64,000 bases of DNA from Anaerolineae bacterium (GCA_023954475.1 JAMLHW010000016.1:51309-115308); one strand, 5' to 3'. Shown: positions 43,248-54,000, counted from the stretch's first letter. The notes: a model not told the origin generated them from the sequence alone. Translations and numbers: made by a program.

Positions 43248-44651
43248 ATGCGCAAACGCGTCACCCTCCCACTCTGGCTTTTTCTTACCGGCATTGTATT
43301 AGCACTCTGGGCCTTGCTTGACCGCTTGCTCTTCCCTAGCTTGCGCTGGTTTTTCCGGCGGCAAGCCAATCAAGCGCTCGAAGAAATGAACAAGCGGCTT
43401 CCCGTACAATTACCGGCATTCAAGCTGACCAAGCGCCGCGTGCTGCTCGACCGCTTGCAATACGATCCGCAAGTCATCGCCGCTGTCGACGCGTACTGCG
43501 AAGCGAAAGGGGTGCCGCGCTTTGTAGCGATGGAAAAAGTGTCGCGCTACGCACACGAAATCGTGCCGGCGTTTAACGCCTACGTCTACTTTCGCATTGC
43601 CAACTGGCTCAGCAAAACGGTCGCCAAATCGCTCTATCGCGTGCGTATCGGCTATGTCGACAGCGATAATTTGTTCAGCATCAAACAGGATGACAGCATT
43701 GTTCTGGTCATGAATCACCGCAGCAACATGGATTATATTTTGCTATCCTATGTTGCTTCTGAATACGCGACGTTGAGCTATGCGGTTGGCGAGTGGGCGC
43801 GGATTTTTCCGCTGCAGCAGTTGATCCGGGCGACCGGCGCCTATTTTGTGCGGCGCGGATCGGGGAATGAGCTGTACCGGCGCGTGCTGGAACGCTATGT
43901 GCAAATGGCAACGGAGGGTGGGGTGGTGCAGGCGATGTTTCCTGAGGGTGGGCTGAGTCGGGACGGGTATTTACGTCGGCCGAAAATAGGGTTGCTTGAT
44001 TACATGCTGCGCACATTTAAGGTTGACGGACCGCGTGACATCATCTTTGTCCCGGTCGCCGTCAACTATGACCGCGTTCTCGAAGACCGCACCCTGCTGC
44101 TCGACACCGATCCCAATGCCGAGCGCAAGACCGGTCGCGCTGCGCTGCTGACAACGATCAGTTTTCTGGGGCGTCAAATTCGGCTGCGGCTGCGCGGCGA
44201 ATGGTATCGACACGGCTACGCCGTGGTCAACGTCGGCACGCCGATTTCGCTGCGTGCCTATGCCCAGGCGCACGACATCGATTTTACACAAATGGCGCGA
44301 CCGGAGCGCATTGCAGAAGCACAACGCCTGGCCGACACACTGATGAATGCCATCGGCAATGTCCTGCCTGTGCTGCCGGTGGCAGCCGTCGCCACCGTGT
44401 TTATGGGTGATCCGGAGCGGGCGTTTAACGAAGCCGAACTGCAAACAGCCGTCGCCGAGTTGCTGGCGCAATTAGAAGCAGGTGGTGCCCATATCTATGT
44501 GCCGCGTTCTGATCGCGCCTACACCATCCGCGTGGGGCTGCGCATGTTGGCGCTGCGCCGCCTGGTACAGGAGAAAGACGGCATGTACCGTGTTGTCGAC
44601 AAGAATTTGCCGGTACTGCGCTATTACGCCCGCTCGATCGTGCATCGGTAG
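43248..44651 (+). CDS. Glycerol-3-phosphate acyltransferase-like (PlsB/PlsC superfamily)
   Basis: 467 residues from ATG 43248 (GGAG 7 nt upstream); the frame is open further upstream without family features. One N-terminal membrane helix (LPLWLFLTGIVLALWALLD). Acyltransferase blocks in order: LVMNHRSNMDYILLSY (HxxxxD), ATGAYFVRRGSGNELYRR, QAMFPEGGLSRDGYLRRPK and IIFVPVAVNYDRVLEDRTLL. The order and the NYDR-type block match PlsB rather than PlsC. The C-terminal 150 residues are variable. First step of phospholipid synthesis, or a related lipid acylation, at the membrane. Confidence 0.88.
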   Translation: MRKRVTLPLWLFLTGIVLALWALLDRLLFPSLRWFFRRQANQALEEMNKRLPVQLPAFKLTKRRVLLDRLQYDPQVIAAVDAYCEAKGVPRFVAMEKVSRYAHEIVPAFNAYVYFRIANWLSKTVAKSLYRVRIGYVDSDNLFSIKQDDSIVLVMNHRSNMDYILLSYVASEYATLSYAVGEWARIFPLQQLIRATGAYFVRRGSGNELYRRVLERYVQMATEGGVVQAMFPEGGLSRDGYLRRPKIGLLDYMLRTFKVDGPRDIIFVPVAVNYDRVLEDRTLLLDTDPNAERKTGRAALLTTISFLGRQIRLRLRGEWYRHGYAVVNVGTPISLRAYAQAHDIDFTQMARPERIAEAQRLADTLMNAIGNVLPVLPVAAVATVFMGDPERAFNEAELQTAVAELLAQLEAGGAHIYVPRSDRAYTIRVGLRMLALRRLVQEKDGMYRVVDKNLPVLRYYARSIVHR

Positions 44652-44761
44652 TGTCAGGCTGATAAGGTCAGCCGTGCAACGCCATTTGAACAAGAAACAC
44701 GAGAGAAACAACTGTAAAATAACACTGCAAACGCCCACCGACTAGAGACTCTGCATAACTT

Positions 44762-45943
44762 GTGACAACGACTTCTGAAATCGGCCGACTTCTCTACGGC
44801 TCACCCCTCAAACGACCGCGCAATGCCATCCTGACCCTCGGCAGCATGGGCGTCATTATTGTCACCGCACTCTACTGGCTCTTCAGCGATCTGGGCCGGG
44901 TTGACCGGGCCGATCTGCTCATCTTCAGCAAGGCGCTGGCAATCTCGACACTGTTGTCGCTGGTTCCACTGGCCGTCCTCTGGGCACTCGACCGCCGCGA
45001 ACGGGAAGCGGCGTGGCTATTCGTACTCGCATTTGTCTGGGGCGGCCTGATCGCCACCGGCCTGTCCGTACGCCTCAACGCCGTCGTTCCCGCCCTGGCC
45101 ATCCCCGTTGTCGAAGAATTGGCAAAAGGAGCCGGCATCATCCTGCTTTTCTTTATACTACGCGCCGAATTCGACAATATGCGCGACGGCTTCATCTACG
45201 GGGCACTGGTCGGCGCCGGCTTCACCTGGATGGAAACGGCCATTTATGTGATGAATGCGGCCATTACCGCAGAACCGGGCACACCACCGGCACTGATATT
45301 TGCCCACCAATTTGGCGTGCGCTTTGTCTTACTGGGCTTATCCAGCCACGCACTCTATTCCGGCATGTTTGGCATGGCACTGGGATGGACACGCCGCCTG
45401 ACGCAGCGCCGGCAAAAAATCGCTGTGCCGATTGGCGGCATGGCGCTGGCAATCCTCGCTCATTCCATCAACAATGCGCTGCTCACACCACCGACGCTGG
45501 TAGAAAGCATACCGCCCCAATTGGCGAGCAGGCTGCCGTCAGCGACGACATGGTCCGCTGTGTGGCGCACGTTGTGGCTGGCGTGGAGCGGCGCGACACT
45601 GCGTGCGCTGCTCATTTTCCTGCCGTTTGTCGGGTTGACACTGCTCTTGCTCTGGCTGAGCGGCAAATGGGAAGTTGGTGTCATCAAGGAAGAACTGCAA
45701 GATGAAGCGGAAGCGATTGTCACGCCAACCGAATACGGCTTGATCGAGCGCGACAGCGTCTGGCACACGTACCGGCTCGACAAGGCCGATAAAAAGCGCT
45801 CACGTCAGATCATTCGGGCGCAAAATGAGCTGGCATTTCGCAAGCGACGTGTGCGTAGCGACGGCGACAATCCGGATAACGACGTGCTGGTAAGCGAGTG
45901 GCGCTCAGAAATCGTGCGACTACGGGCGCAGGCGGCAGGGTGA
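44762..45943 (+). CDS. PrsW-family intramembrane protease-like protein
   Basis: 393 residues, GTG start. About eight membrane segments. PrsW hallmarks: AIPVVEELAKGAGIIL (EExxK), NMRDGFIYGALVGAGFTWME and LGLSSHALYSGMFGMALG with the conserved His. In Bacillus PrsW cleaves an anti-sigma factor; the broader family includes abortive-infection-like CPBP proteases. The C-terminal 90 residues are a cytoplasmic charged tail. No sigma or anti-sigma gene is adjacent. Confidence 0.88.
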   Translation: MTTTSEIGRLLYGSPLKRPRNAILTLGSMGVIIVTALYWLFSDLGRVDRADLLIFSKALAISTLLSLVPLAVLWALDRREREAAWLFVLAFVWGGLIATGLSVRLNAVVPALAIPVVEELAKGAGIILLFFILRAEFDNMRDGFIYGALVGAGFTWMETAIYVMNAAITAEPGTPPALIFAHQFGVRFVLLGLSSHALYSGMFGMALGWTRRLTQRRQKIAVPIGGMALAILAHSINNALLTPPTLVESIPPQLASRLPSATTWSAVWRTLWLAWSGATLRALLIFLPFVGLTLLLLWLSGKWEVGVIKEELQDEAEAIVTPTEYGLIERDSVWHTYRLDKADKKRSRQIIRAQNELAFRKRRVRSDGDNPDNDVLVSEWRSEIVRLRAQAAG

Positions 45944-45968
45944 AAGACAGAGGTGATATACTGACTCC

Positions 45969-46919
45969 ATGACAAAAGATAATGCGATAGATCCCGAATG
46001 GAAAGTAAAAGTCGTCATGGCGATGATGCACAAGGCCGGATTCACATCGTGGAGCGATTACACCGTCGCTGAGGCGCGCGCATTCAACAATCAGGCACGC
46101 AATCCGCTCATGGATTTGTTTTTTGGCAAGCCCATCGCTTTGCCGTTTGTGGAAGACGTTACGATGGTAGGGCGTACCGGGCCTATTGCGGGGCGTGTCT
46201 ATCGGCCGAATACCAATCGCTCACTACCCATGCTCGTCTACTTTCACGGCGGCGGGTGGACTATCGGCAATCTCGACAGCCACGACAAAAACTGTCGGCG
46301 TATCGCGCATGAAGCGCAACGGCTTGTTTTCGCCGTCGATTACCGGCTGGCACCGGAGCATAAATTCCCGGCAGCCGTCGACGATGCGGTCGATGCCGTG
46401 GCCTGGGTAGCGGAACACGGTTCCCGGTTTGGCGGCATACCCGACAACATCGCCGTGGCAGGCGACAGCGCAGGCGGCAACCTGGCAGCCGTAGTCTGCC
46501 AGTTGGCACGCGATGCCGGAGGACCGTCAATCGCGCAACAGGTATTGATCTATCCGGCAACTGACATGAGCCGGGTGTATGCGTCAGAAGAAACATACGC
46601 CGACGCCCCGATGCTCAGCCGGAAAGATATGCATTGGTACTACACCCATTACCTTAACAGTGATGCCGACAAGCGCGATGCCCGCTGCTCACCGCTGTTG
46701 GGGCGCTTGCACGACCTGCCACCGGCGCTGATCATGACCGCTGAATTTGATGCGATTCTCGATCAGGGTCGCATCTATGCCGAGGCGCTGCAGGCATATG
46801 GCAACACCGTTGTCTACAAGATGTATCCGCGCCAGATACACGGTTTTCTGTCGCTTGCGGGTTTGTCGGGACAGGCAGATGTAGCGTTTGCAGACATGGC
46901 CCGCTTTTTGCAGGGGTGA
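45969..46919 (+). CDS. Alpha/beta hydrolase of the HSL (lipase/esterase) family
   Basis: 316 residues. Oxyanion-hole motif VYFHGGGWTIGNL (HGGGW), nucleophile elbow VAGDSAGGNLAAV, catalytic Asp in TAEFDAILDQG and His in RQIHGFLSLAG: a complete triad of bacterial hormone-sensitive-lipase-type esterases. Helical cap at the N-terminus. No signal peptide; cytoplasmic carboxylesterase expected. Confidence 0.93.
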   Translation: MTKDNAIDPEWKVKVVMAMMHKAGFTSWSDYTVAEARAFNNQARNPLMDLFFGKPIALPFVEDVTMVGRTGPIAGRVYRPNTNRSLPMLVYFHGGGWTIGNLDSHDKNCRRIAHEAQRLVFAVDYRLAPEHKFPAAVDDAVDAVAWVAEHGSRFGGIPDNIAVAGDSAGGNLAAVVCQLARDAGGPSIAQQVLIYPATDMSRVYASEETYADAPMLSRKDMHWYYTHYLNSDADKRDARCSPLLGRLHDLPPALIMTAEFDAILDQGRIYAEALQAYGNTVVYKMYPRQIHGFLSLAGLSGQADVAFADMARFLQG

Positions 46920-47064
46920 TTCGGCCGAATGTGACAAACCTCACCGCTGAATAATGGCATTCGCAGTTGGCAAACATAGAGGCGTGACTGTCATCTTGAG
47001 GAAAGGGGCATCCCTACTTTCCGCGACACCGTGCTTGCACGCTTTGATGTAAAATAGGCGCACT

Positions 47065-47871
47065 ATGACACAACAGATGCAAGTCGTGGAACAGAAAACG
47101 ATTGTCTTCTATGACGATGAATTGATAGCCGTCAAACTGGAAGATGGGCGTACAGTTGTGCCGGTGAAACCGATTTGTGATGCACTGGGCGTCAACTGGG
47201 ATGGGCAGCGCCAACGGATCACGCGCGATGACGTCTTATCGGCCGAATCGGTGACCTGCACGGTTATAACAACCGCGCAGGGTAGCGCACCGCAAGGCCG
47301 CGCCATGCTGTGCCTACCGGACAAATACATTAGCGGGTTTCTCTTCGGCATCAGTGCCCGCCGCGTCAAACCGGAATTGAAAGAAACGCTTATCCGCTAC
47401 CAGCGGGAATGCTACGATGTGCTGAGCCAGGCTTTTTTCAGTGGTCGCCTGACATCGCATACTGCCATCATGTCGGCTGATTCTCCGGCGGCGCAGGCAT
47501 ACAAAATAGCCATGGCTGTGGCTGAAATTGCCCGCCACCAATGGGTAATGGAACAACGCATCGATTCGGCCGAAACGCGCATCGCCGATCTCGAAACAGT
47601 CGTCGAACAACTGGGAACCCAACTGGCCGCACCCAGTCGTGTCGTCAGTGATGAACAGGCATCCCAAATCAGCCAAGCCGTCCGCGCCGTCGGCATGGTA
47701 CTGAGCAAACGCTCCGGCCGCAACGAATACGGCGGTGTCTACGGCGAACTGTACCGGCGCGAAGGCGTAACCAGTTACAAACTCTTGCCCGCCAAACAGT
47801 TTGCGCCCGTCATGGAATGGCTTTCCACCTGGTATCAGGAGTTAACCGACGAAACTGACGTGCCTTTCTAA
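47065..47871 (+). CDS. Phage-type antirepressor (P22_AR_N domain)
   Basis: 268 residues. N-terminal 120 residues match P22_AR_N: VVPVKPICDALGVNWDGQRQ, RAMLCLPDKYISGFLFGISA, ETLIRYQRECYDVLSQAFF. A coiled-coil linker (about 140-190) leads to a C-terminal domain (MVLSKRSGRNEYGGVYGELY, then RREGVTSYKLLPAKQFAPVM) like ORF6C/KilA-type antirepressor tails. No other phage genes are nearby, so it is an orphan, possibly domesticated, regulator. Confidence 0.88.
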   Translation: MTQQMQVVEQKTIVFYDDELIAVKLEDGRTVVPVKPICDALGVNWDGQRQRITRDDVLSAESVTCTVITTAQGSAPQGRAMLCLPDKYISGFLFGISARRVKPELKETLIRYQRECYDVLSQAFFSGRLTSHTAIMSADSPAAQAYKIAMAVAEIARHQWVMEQRIDSAETRIADLETVVEQLGTQLAAPSRVVSDEQASQISQAVRAVGMVLSKRSGRNEYGGVYGELYRREGVTSYKLLPAKQFAPVMEWLSTWYQELTDETDVPF

Positions 47872-47914
47872 ATCCCGGCCCGGATCGACAATCCAGCCGA
47901 CTGAGGAGTGAACA

Positions 47915-48949
47915 ATGTCGACAAATCAACCGACGCAAAGTCAATGGCAAACATTGTACGCAGCCGCCAAAGCAGTGCAAGAGCTGGCTCCCTGGCAGTG
48001 GATGACAGAAGTCGATCTCTTTGGCATTGAGCATCCCGCTACCGGTGAACTGGGATTTGTCAGCGTGATGGGCCAATTGGGCGAACACCTCGCTATCGCC
48101 GTCTACATCGGCGCTGACGGGCTGAGCGGGTTCACCCGGTTGCTGGAATTGGGGCCGATGATGACGGCTGAGGATGTGCTGCTGACTCCCCAACTGCAAG
48201 CATCATTCGAAAATCGTTCAGAAATCACCAAACGGGATTACGAGGTTATAAAAAGCCTGGGACTGAAGTTTCGTGGACGGCAGGCGTGGCCGCAATTCCG
48301 CAGCCATAAGCCTGGGTATGAGCCGTGGTATGTCAATGCGGCCGAAGCCCGCTTTCTCCAGATCGCTCTCGAACAACTGCTCCATGTCGCTGATCGCTAT
48401 GCCGAAGACGAGGATTATCCACCGGAATTCCCGGGCGAAAAGCTGCTGTTTCGCGTTCCCGAAGCAAACAAAGAGGGCGTAATCGTGTGGCGTGACGAAA
48501 TTCGGCCGATTCCGGAACCGGTCGCCATGCCGGTGACGACCACAATTGATCGCGACCTGCTCACCTATATCGATAGTTGCCCCAGAGTAGGCAACGAGTT
48601 TGAACTCGGTTTTTCCATCATGCTGGGCACAATTATTGGTGACCGTGGACAACGCGGTTACACCCCCTTCAATCTCATCATGGTGGAAGGCGAGAGCGGC
48701 TACATTCTGGGGGCAAATCTATTTACAGCCAAACCGACTATTATCGATATGTGGGCACAAATTCCACAAACCTTTTTGCAGTTTTTAAGCCACCACAATG
48801 TCGTACCTGCGGCAGTCTATACGCATCAACCGATGATCTACGATCTGCTGCAAGGTGTGACGCAAGAGTTGAAGATCGAGCTGGTTTTGACGCCGGATGT
48901 ACCCGCGTTACGCAATGCAATGGACGCATTAGCGCAATTTTCCATGTAA
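47915..48949 (+). CDS. DUF6930/DUF7309-like protein
   Basis: 344 residues with GAGGAG before ATG. The N-terminal 200 residues resemble DUF7309 (LYAAAKAVQELAPWQWMTEV, FGIEHPATGELGFVSVMG, HKPGYEPWYVNAAEARFL) and the C-terminal 140 resemble DUF6930 (IMLGTIIGDRGQRGYTPFNL). Cytoplasmic, of unknown function; families are common in Firmicutes and Chloroflexota and often near regulators. Lies 43 bp after the antirepressor. Confidence 0.75.
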   Translation: MSTNQPTQSQWQTLYAAAKAVQELAPWQWMTEVDLFGIEHPATGELGFVSVMGQLGEHLAIAVYIGADGLSGFTRLLELGPMMTAEDVLLTPQLQASFENRSEITKRDYEVIKSLGLKFRGRQAWPQFRSHKPGYEPWYVNAAEARFLQIALEQLLHVADRYAEDEDYPPEFPGEKLLFRVPEANKEGVIVWRDEIRPIPEPVAMPVTTTIDRDLLTYIDSCPRVGNEFELGFSIMLGTIIGDRGQRGYTPFNLIMVEGESGYILGANLFTAKPTIIDMWAQIPQTFLQFLSHHNVVPAAVYTHQPMIYDLLQGVTQELKIELVLTPDVPALRNAMDALAQFSM

Positions 48950-48991
48950 CGTGGGCCATAAATTGTTTCACCCCATCCAGAAGATAGCGTA

Positions 48992-50131
48992 GTGGCAATC
49001 CCACTCAAACCGCGCAATCTGCGCGAAATCATCGGCAATTTTCTCAAACTCGGATTCGTTGCGTTTGGTGGGCCCGCCGCCCACATCGCCATGATGGACG
49101 ACGAGTTCGTCACGCGTCGCCAATGGGTCAGCCGCCAGCACTTTCTCGATCTCGTCGGCGCAACCAACCTCATTCCCGGCCCCAATTCAACTGAAATGAC
49201 CATGCACCTCGGCTACGAGCGTGGTGGCGTGTGGGGATCGGTATTGGCCGGGATGTCGTTCATCCTTCCGGCGGCGCTGATCACGACAATACTCGCCTGG
49301 GTCTACGTCAACTACGGCACATTGCCGCAGGTCGAGCCGCTGCTGCTAGGCATCAAACCGGCGGTGGTTGCGATTATTCTGGGTGCATTGTGGCGTCTGG
49401 GGCGCAAAGGGATCAAGAATTGGCAACTGGCTCTCATCGGCGCAGGTGTCACACTGGCTGCCTTGCTCGGTGTACCGGTGTTGTGGGCGTTACTCGTGGG
49501 AGGCGTGGTCGGCATGGCGTGGCTGCTGTTGCAGACGAAATACGGCAAAACGCTGCCGATTTTCTTGCCGCTGAGTGCGACCGTCGCGCAAGCCACAGTT
49601 GATCAGGTGCCGCTGTGGCAGATTTTCTTCTTTTTCCTCAAGGTCGGATCGGTTTTATACGGCAGCGGCTATGTGCTGGTGGCATTTTTGCAGGATGATG
49701 TGGTCAGTCGCTATGGATGGCTGACGCAGGCGCAACTGCTCGATGCCATCGCCATCGGACAGTTCACGCCGGGGCCGGTGCTGACGACGGCGACATTTAT
49801 CGGCTATTTGCTCGGTGGTGGCTGGGGTGCAATCGTGGCGACGCTGGGGATCTTTTTGCCGTCATTTATCTTTGTGCTGATTCTGAACCCGCTTGTGCCG
49901 CGCATGCGCGATTATGTCTGGACAGGGGCATTTCTGGATGCGATCAATGCGGCGGCGGTGGGTGTGATGCTGGCGGTGACGATCAATTTAGGGCGGGACA
50001 CGCTGATTTCATGGCAGGCCTGGCTGATCTTTGCGTTGGCGGCTGTGGCGACGTTTCGCTTCAAGGTCAGTTCGGTTTGGCTTGTTGGCGGTGGTGCTGT
50101 TTTAGGGTATTTACTGCAGCGTGTCTTTTGA
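48992..50131 (+). CDS. chrA: Chromate transporter (ChrA family, two-domain)
   Basis: 379 residues, GTG start. Two homologous CHR halves: FLKLGFVAFGGPAAHIAMMD with TNLIPGPNSTEMTMHLGYER in the first, and FFFLKVGSVLYGSGYVLVAF with IGQFTPGPVLTTATFIGYLL in the second. GGP and PGP motifs are as in ChrA. About 10-12 membrane segments. Efflux of chromate (or sulfate-like oxyanions). Terminated by a hairpin built from two iterated palindromes. Confidence 0.92.
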   Translation: MAIPLKPRNLREIIGNFLKLGFVAFGGPAAHIAMMDDEFVTRRQWVSRQHFLDLVGATNLIPGPNSTEMTMHLGYERGGVWGSVLAGMSFILPAALITTILAWVYVNYGTLPQVEPLLLGIKPAVVAIILGALWRLGRKGIKNWQLALIGAGVTLAALLGVPVLWALLVGGVVGMAWLLLQTKYGKTLPIFLPLSATVAQATVDQVPLWQIFFFFLKVGSVLYGSGYVLVAFLQDDVVSRYGWLTQAQLLDAIAIGQFTPGPVLTTATFIGYLLGGGWGAIVATLGIFLPSFIFVLILNPLVPRMRDYVWTGAFLDAINAAAVGVMLAVTINLGRDTLISWQAWLIFALAAVATFRFKVSSVWLVGGGAVLGYLLQRVF

Positions 50132-50261
50132 GCGCTGCTGTGAGACGCCAGGTTTTGGCGAAGTCAGGCCACTCCGAAATCCGACAGGCACCAATCCTGA
50201 AGCGTAACAACTACCGATTGTCACAGCTACGGAAACGTTTGTGGCGATGATGAAGAGATAT

Positions 50262-50304
50262 TCGGCCGAATCAGTTCATATTTACTCTGAGCTGATTCGG
50301 CCGA
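50262..50304 (+). terminator. Terminator made of two TCGGCCGA palindromes
   Basis: TCGGCCGAATCAG (50262-50274) and CTGATTCGGCCGA (50292-50304) form a perfect 13-bp stem with a 17-nt loop, followed by TTTT. Sits between the convergent chrA and giant surface-protein genes. Confidence 0.65.
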
Positions 50305-50310
50305 TTTTCG

Positions 50311-50892
50311 TTACCGCACAAGCCATTCGCGCCGCCGTCGTGTCAAGAGCAACGTGATGCCCAGCAGCGCGGCCAACGCCGTCACCTGCCAGACCAAAGC
50401 CGCACCAGGCGCAGCAAAGCCGGCGGCTTGCAGGGATGTCAGCGTGACAGCGGTGGGGCCTTCGTAGACGATCTCCAGGTCGCTCAACGGCAGCGTCACC
50501 GTGACGCTGTTGACTGCCGCCATGCTCACGCGCAGCAGCGTGCCCGTCAGGCGATCCTGGATGTAGTAGCCGTCTGCATTGTTGGGCAATGCAGACGGGT
50601 CCCAGCCCAGGCTAATCGGGTCTGCGCCCGTACCGGCATCAAACGCAACGATCCACGTACCGGGCGTGCCCTGGTAGTCAGCCAACACATCCTCGGTGGT
50701 CGTCTGGAGCCGGGCATCGAACGCACCGCCGGGCGGTGGCGGTGGTGCCAATGTGTCACAGCCGGGATCGTAAGCCGGTGTGGTGCCGGGTGCGACGCCG
50801 ATTTGCAGGCGCTGCAATCCGCCGCCGGTATCGGTAACGGTGATCTCGGCCGACCGGTCAGGCGTGCACACGCCGCCTTGCTCTGGTGCCAT
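50311..50892 (-). CDS. Giant surface protein, fragment 10 (C-terminal anchor)
   Basis: Last readable frame of the giant gene. It holds a beta-rich domain (TWIVAFDAGTGADPISLGWD, YYIQDRLTGTLLRVSM, LEIVYEGPTAVTL) and ends with one membrane helix (VWQVTALAALLGITLLLTRR) and an Arg-rich tail. That layout is a sorting/anchor signal of PEP-CTERM-like type. Reached from the upstream frame by a shift near 50900. Confidence 0.7.
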   Translation of the reverse strand: MAPEQGGVCTPDRSAEITVTDTGGGLQRLQIGVAPGTTPAYDPGCDTLAPPPPPGGAFDARLQTTTEDVLADYQGTPGTWIVAFDAGTGADPISLGWDPSALPNNADGYYIQDRLTGTLLRVSMAAVNSVTVTLPLSDLEIVYEGPTAVTLTSLQAAGFAAPGAALVWQVTALAALLGITLLLTRRRREWLVR

Positions 50893-51041
50893 GGCACCGC
50901 TGCGACTGGCCGGTGCTGCCAGGGCAGTGGGCCAGGAGAGGTACCATCGGCCGAAACCTTAACCCAATACCCCTGTCCCGGTTCCAGATCGGTTGCGACC
51001 ACATACCCGCCGGTGTAGCCGTAGAACGGCGACTCAATCAT
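50547..51041 (-). CDS. Giant surface protein, fragment 9
   Basis: Only the first 40 residues belong to the true protein (GYTGGYVVATDLEPGQGYWV, a repeat of the GWNM/YWLK domain in the fragment before). The rest is out of frame with the C-terminal fragment. The entry marks two shifts close together. Confidence 0.5.
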   Translation of the reverse strand: MIESPFYGYTGGYVVATDLEPGQGYWVKVSADGTSPGPLPWQHRPVAAVPWHQSKAACARLTGRPRSPLPIPAADCSACKSASHPAPHRLTIPAVTHWHHRHRPAVRSMPGSRRPPRMCWLTTRARPVRGSLRLMPVRAQTRLAWAGTRLHCPTMQTATTSRIA

Positions 51042-54000
51042 GATGCCTGCCGAGGCGAGTGATGTCGCCCACGGCGACGCTGCTGTCGTAGATGCCGATC
51101 ATGTTCCAGCCGGCGCTGACAGCGATACTGTTACTGACCGGCGCGCTTTGGCCGCAGACAGAAACCGTCTCATCTGCGTCGAACTTGAGCCAGTAGCTCT
51201 GCCCCAATTCCAACACAGACACTTCGACATAGCCATTCTGATAAGCATATGCCGGTGATGTCGTATTGGGAAACAGGGTCGCGACGCTGGCATCCGCCGG
51301 CAGTACCGGCAGCGACACCATATTCCAGCCCGTTTGGATATCAATGGTGCTACACATGGGTTGCGCTTCTACCGCACCAATATCACACCCGTCGCCGAAC
51401 GGCCGGCTCATTCCGCGCTGGTCGGTGGCTTCGCAGGTGGCATTATCCCCCGCGTCGATTGCATTGGAGCCGTCAAGCAGGGCGATGGTGTGGGTATCAC
51501 CCCCATTGTCCGCCGGAGTGGCAGCCAGATTGGTGACGGCCGCACTGCTGACACCCGAGCAAGCCCCGGCGGCGTTATCGTCGATCAGATTGTTGCTGCC
51601 GCTGAAACTGCCGCCGTCCGTCACACAATCGCCGCCGGTGCTGTTGGTGATGATCGAATTGGTGATCGTAACGGCCCTGAAGTAGGTATACATACCCCCC
51701 GCCAGCCCGCCGCTGTTCCCGGAGAAGGTCACGTTGTTGATCACGGTCGTCCCCCCATCGGCCTGGATGGCGCCCGTATTCGTGCCTTGATTGTTGTAGA
51801 AGGTGCTGTTGGCAACGATGAGTTGACTGCCACCCGAATAGATGCCGCCCACTTCGCCAGTTCCATCCCGGAGGGTGCTATTGAGAACGGTCAGGTCGCC
51901 GAAATTGATGACCATATCGTATCCATGGGCCAGCGTCAGGCTGTTCAGCGTCAGGGCGCTGTCTGGCAGCACGGAAAGTGCGGTGTGGGTGTTGTTACCA
52001 TCCACTGTGACCGACCGTCCCGCCCCGTTGACGATTATCTCGGTGGCGATGAAGGGCAATTGGGCGGTGAGGGTAATAGTGTAATCGCCCGCGAAGGCGA
52101 TCTCGCTGGGATCCGCGTTCGCGTTGGCGGCGTTGATCGCTTCGCGCAGGGTGCAATCCTGGTTGCCAATGCCCTGCCCCAGCACGCTGCACAACCCGTC
52201 GTCGGTATCGGCGTCGGTGTTGACGATGAAGTCGGGGCCTTCCTGGATGGTGTCCAGTTCATACGCGCCGCTTTCACAGCCCACACCCTGTGGACGCGCC
52301 ACCCCGCGCTGGTCGGTGAAGGTGTCGGCGTCATTGCAGGTCCAGAGGACGCCGTTATTGCTGATGGTGGCGCCATAAGGGATGGCGTTCAGGGCGTCTG
52401 AACCGGGTAATAGCGCGTGCGTCCATGTGGGGCCGCCGTTATCCGCCAGCACATCCAGGTTCAGCGTGGCGTTATCCGCTGACGTGCCGCTAAAGCCACA
52501 ACTCGCGTCATCCGACAGGTTGTAGCCGTTGTCAGTGAGTGTGCCGCTGTTGGTGCAGTTAGCACCCGTTGGGCCGGCCACAAAGATAGTCCCCGCCAGA
52601 TGCGCCGTGCTGTAATTTTGGACACCGCCGCCACTCGTTGCCTCATTGTCGGCGAAGGTGCTGTTGGTCACCGTCAGCGGGCCATCGTTATAGATGCCGC
52701 CGCCGAAGTTGGATGCCGAGTTGCCGGAGAAGGTGCTGTTGGTAACAGTCGCCGTGCTATAGTTGGAGATGCCGCCACCGACGGAACCTGTCAAGTTGCC
52801 GGAGAAGGTGCTACGAATCACTGTCAGCGTGCCGCCGCTCTTATTGTAGATGCCGCCTCCAGAGGAACCTCCATTGTTGTCGGAGAAGGTGCTGTTGGTT
52901 ACTGTCAGCGCGCCTTCGTTGGAGATGCCACCGCCGTTGCTAGCATAACCCGCAGTATTACCTGAGAAGGTGCTGTTAGTTACCATCATTACACCAGCGT
53001 TATGGATACCGCCGCCGAGGCCGCCAACGCCTATAGCATTACCAGAAACGGTGCTGTCGGTCACCGTCAGCGTGCCGTCATTGAAGATGCCGGCACCCTC
53101 GGTCGCAGAGCCGTTTTGCAGGGTAGCCTGGTTGACGGTGAAGTCGCCGCCCGAATTGACAGTGAAGATCCGCACGCTCCCCCCACCATCGATGACGTGA
53201 TGCGCGCCGTCCAGCGTGATCGCGCTCGCGATCGGCGGTAGGGCTGCGGTCAGGGTGATGTTTGCGCCCAGCGTGATGGTGTCGGCCGTAGGGCCGGGGC
53301 TTTCGTCGGCATTCGCCAGGTTGATGCAGTCAGACAGCTCAGCGGCGGTCGTGACCGTCCAGGAGGGGCAGACCGGCGGCATGGCTACTTCAACTGCGCC
53401 TGCCGTACACGCGGTCGCCGGCGTGATCGGCCGATCCGCGCCGAGTTGGTCGGTGGTCGTCTGGTTGCAGGCCAGCGTGGCGCCGTTGTTGTTGATCGTC
53501 GTGCCGTAAGGGATCGCGCCAATGGCATCGCTCGGATCGGTGGGTGTATGGACCTGCTGACCCGGTGTGGGGGTAACGCTCAATGCACTTAGGTTCAGCG
53601 TGGCGTTATTTGCCGAACCGGTGCCGCTGAAGCCACAACTGGCGTCATCCGACAGGTTGTAGCCGTTGTCGGCGATGGCGTCAATGATAATACAGTTGTC
53701 ACCAGTGGCACCGGCGTCAAAGAGATTCCCGGCCAGATATGGCCCCCAATCACGAATGCTGCCGCCCAAGTTACCGGAGAAGGTGCTGTTGCTCACCGTC
53801 ATGGTACCGTGGTAAGTACCGGCATAAATGCCGCCGGTATTGGGAGCCGAGTTACCGGAGAAGGTGCTGTTGCTCACCGTGACAACACCATAGTATTTAT
53901 AAATCGCACCACCGTAGGTGGCCGAGTTACCGGAGAAAGTGCTGTTGCTAATAGTTGTTACGCTAATGGTGTCGTCCGCGATCTGCGCAATAGCGCCGCC

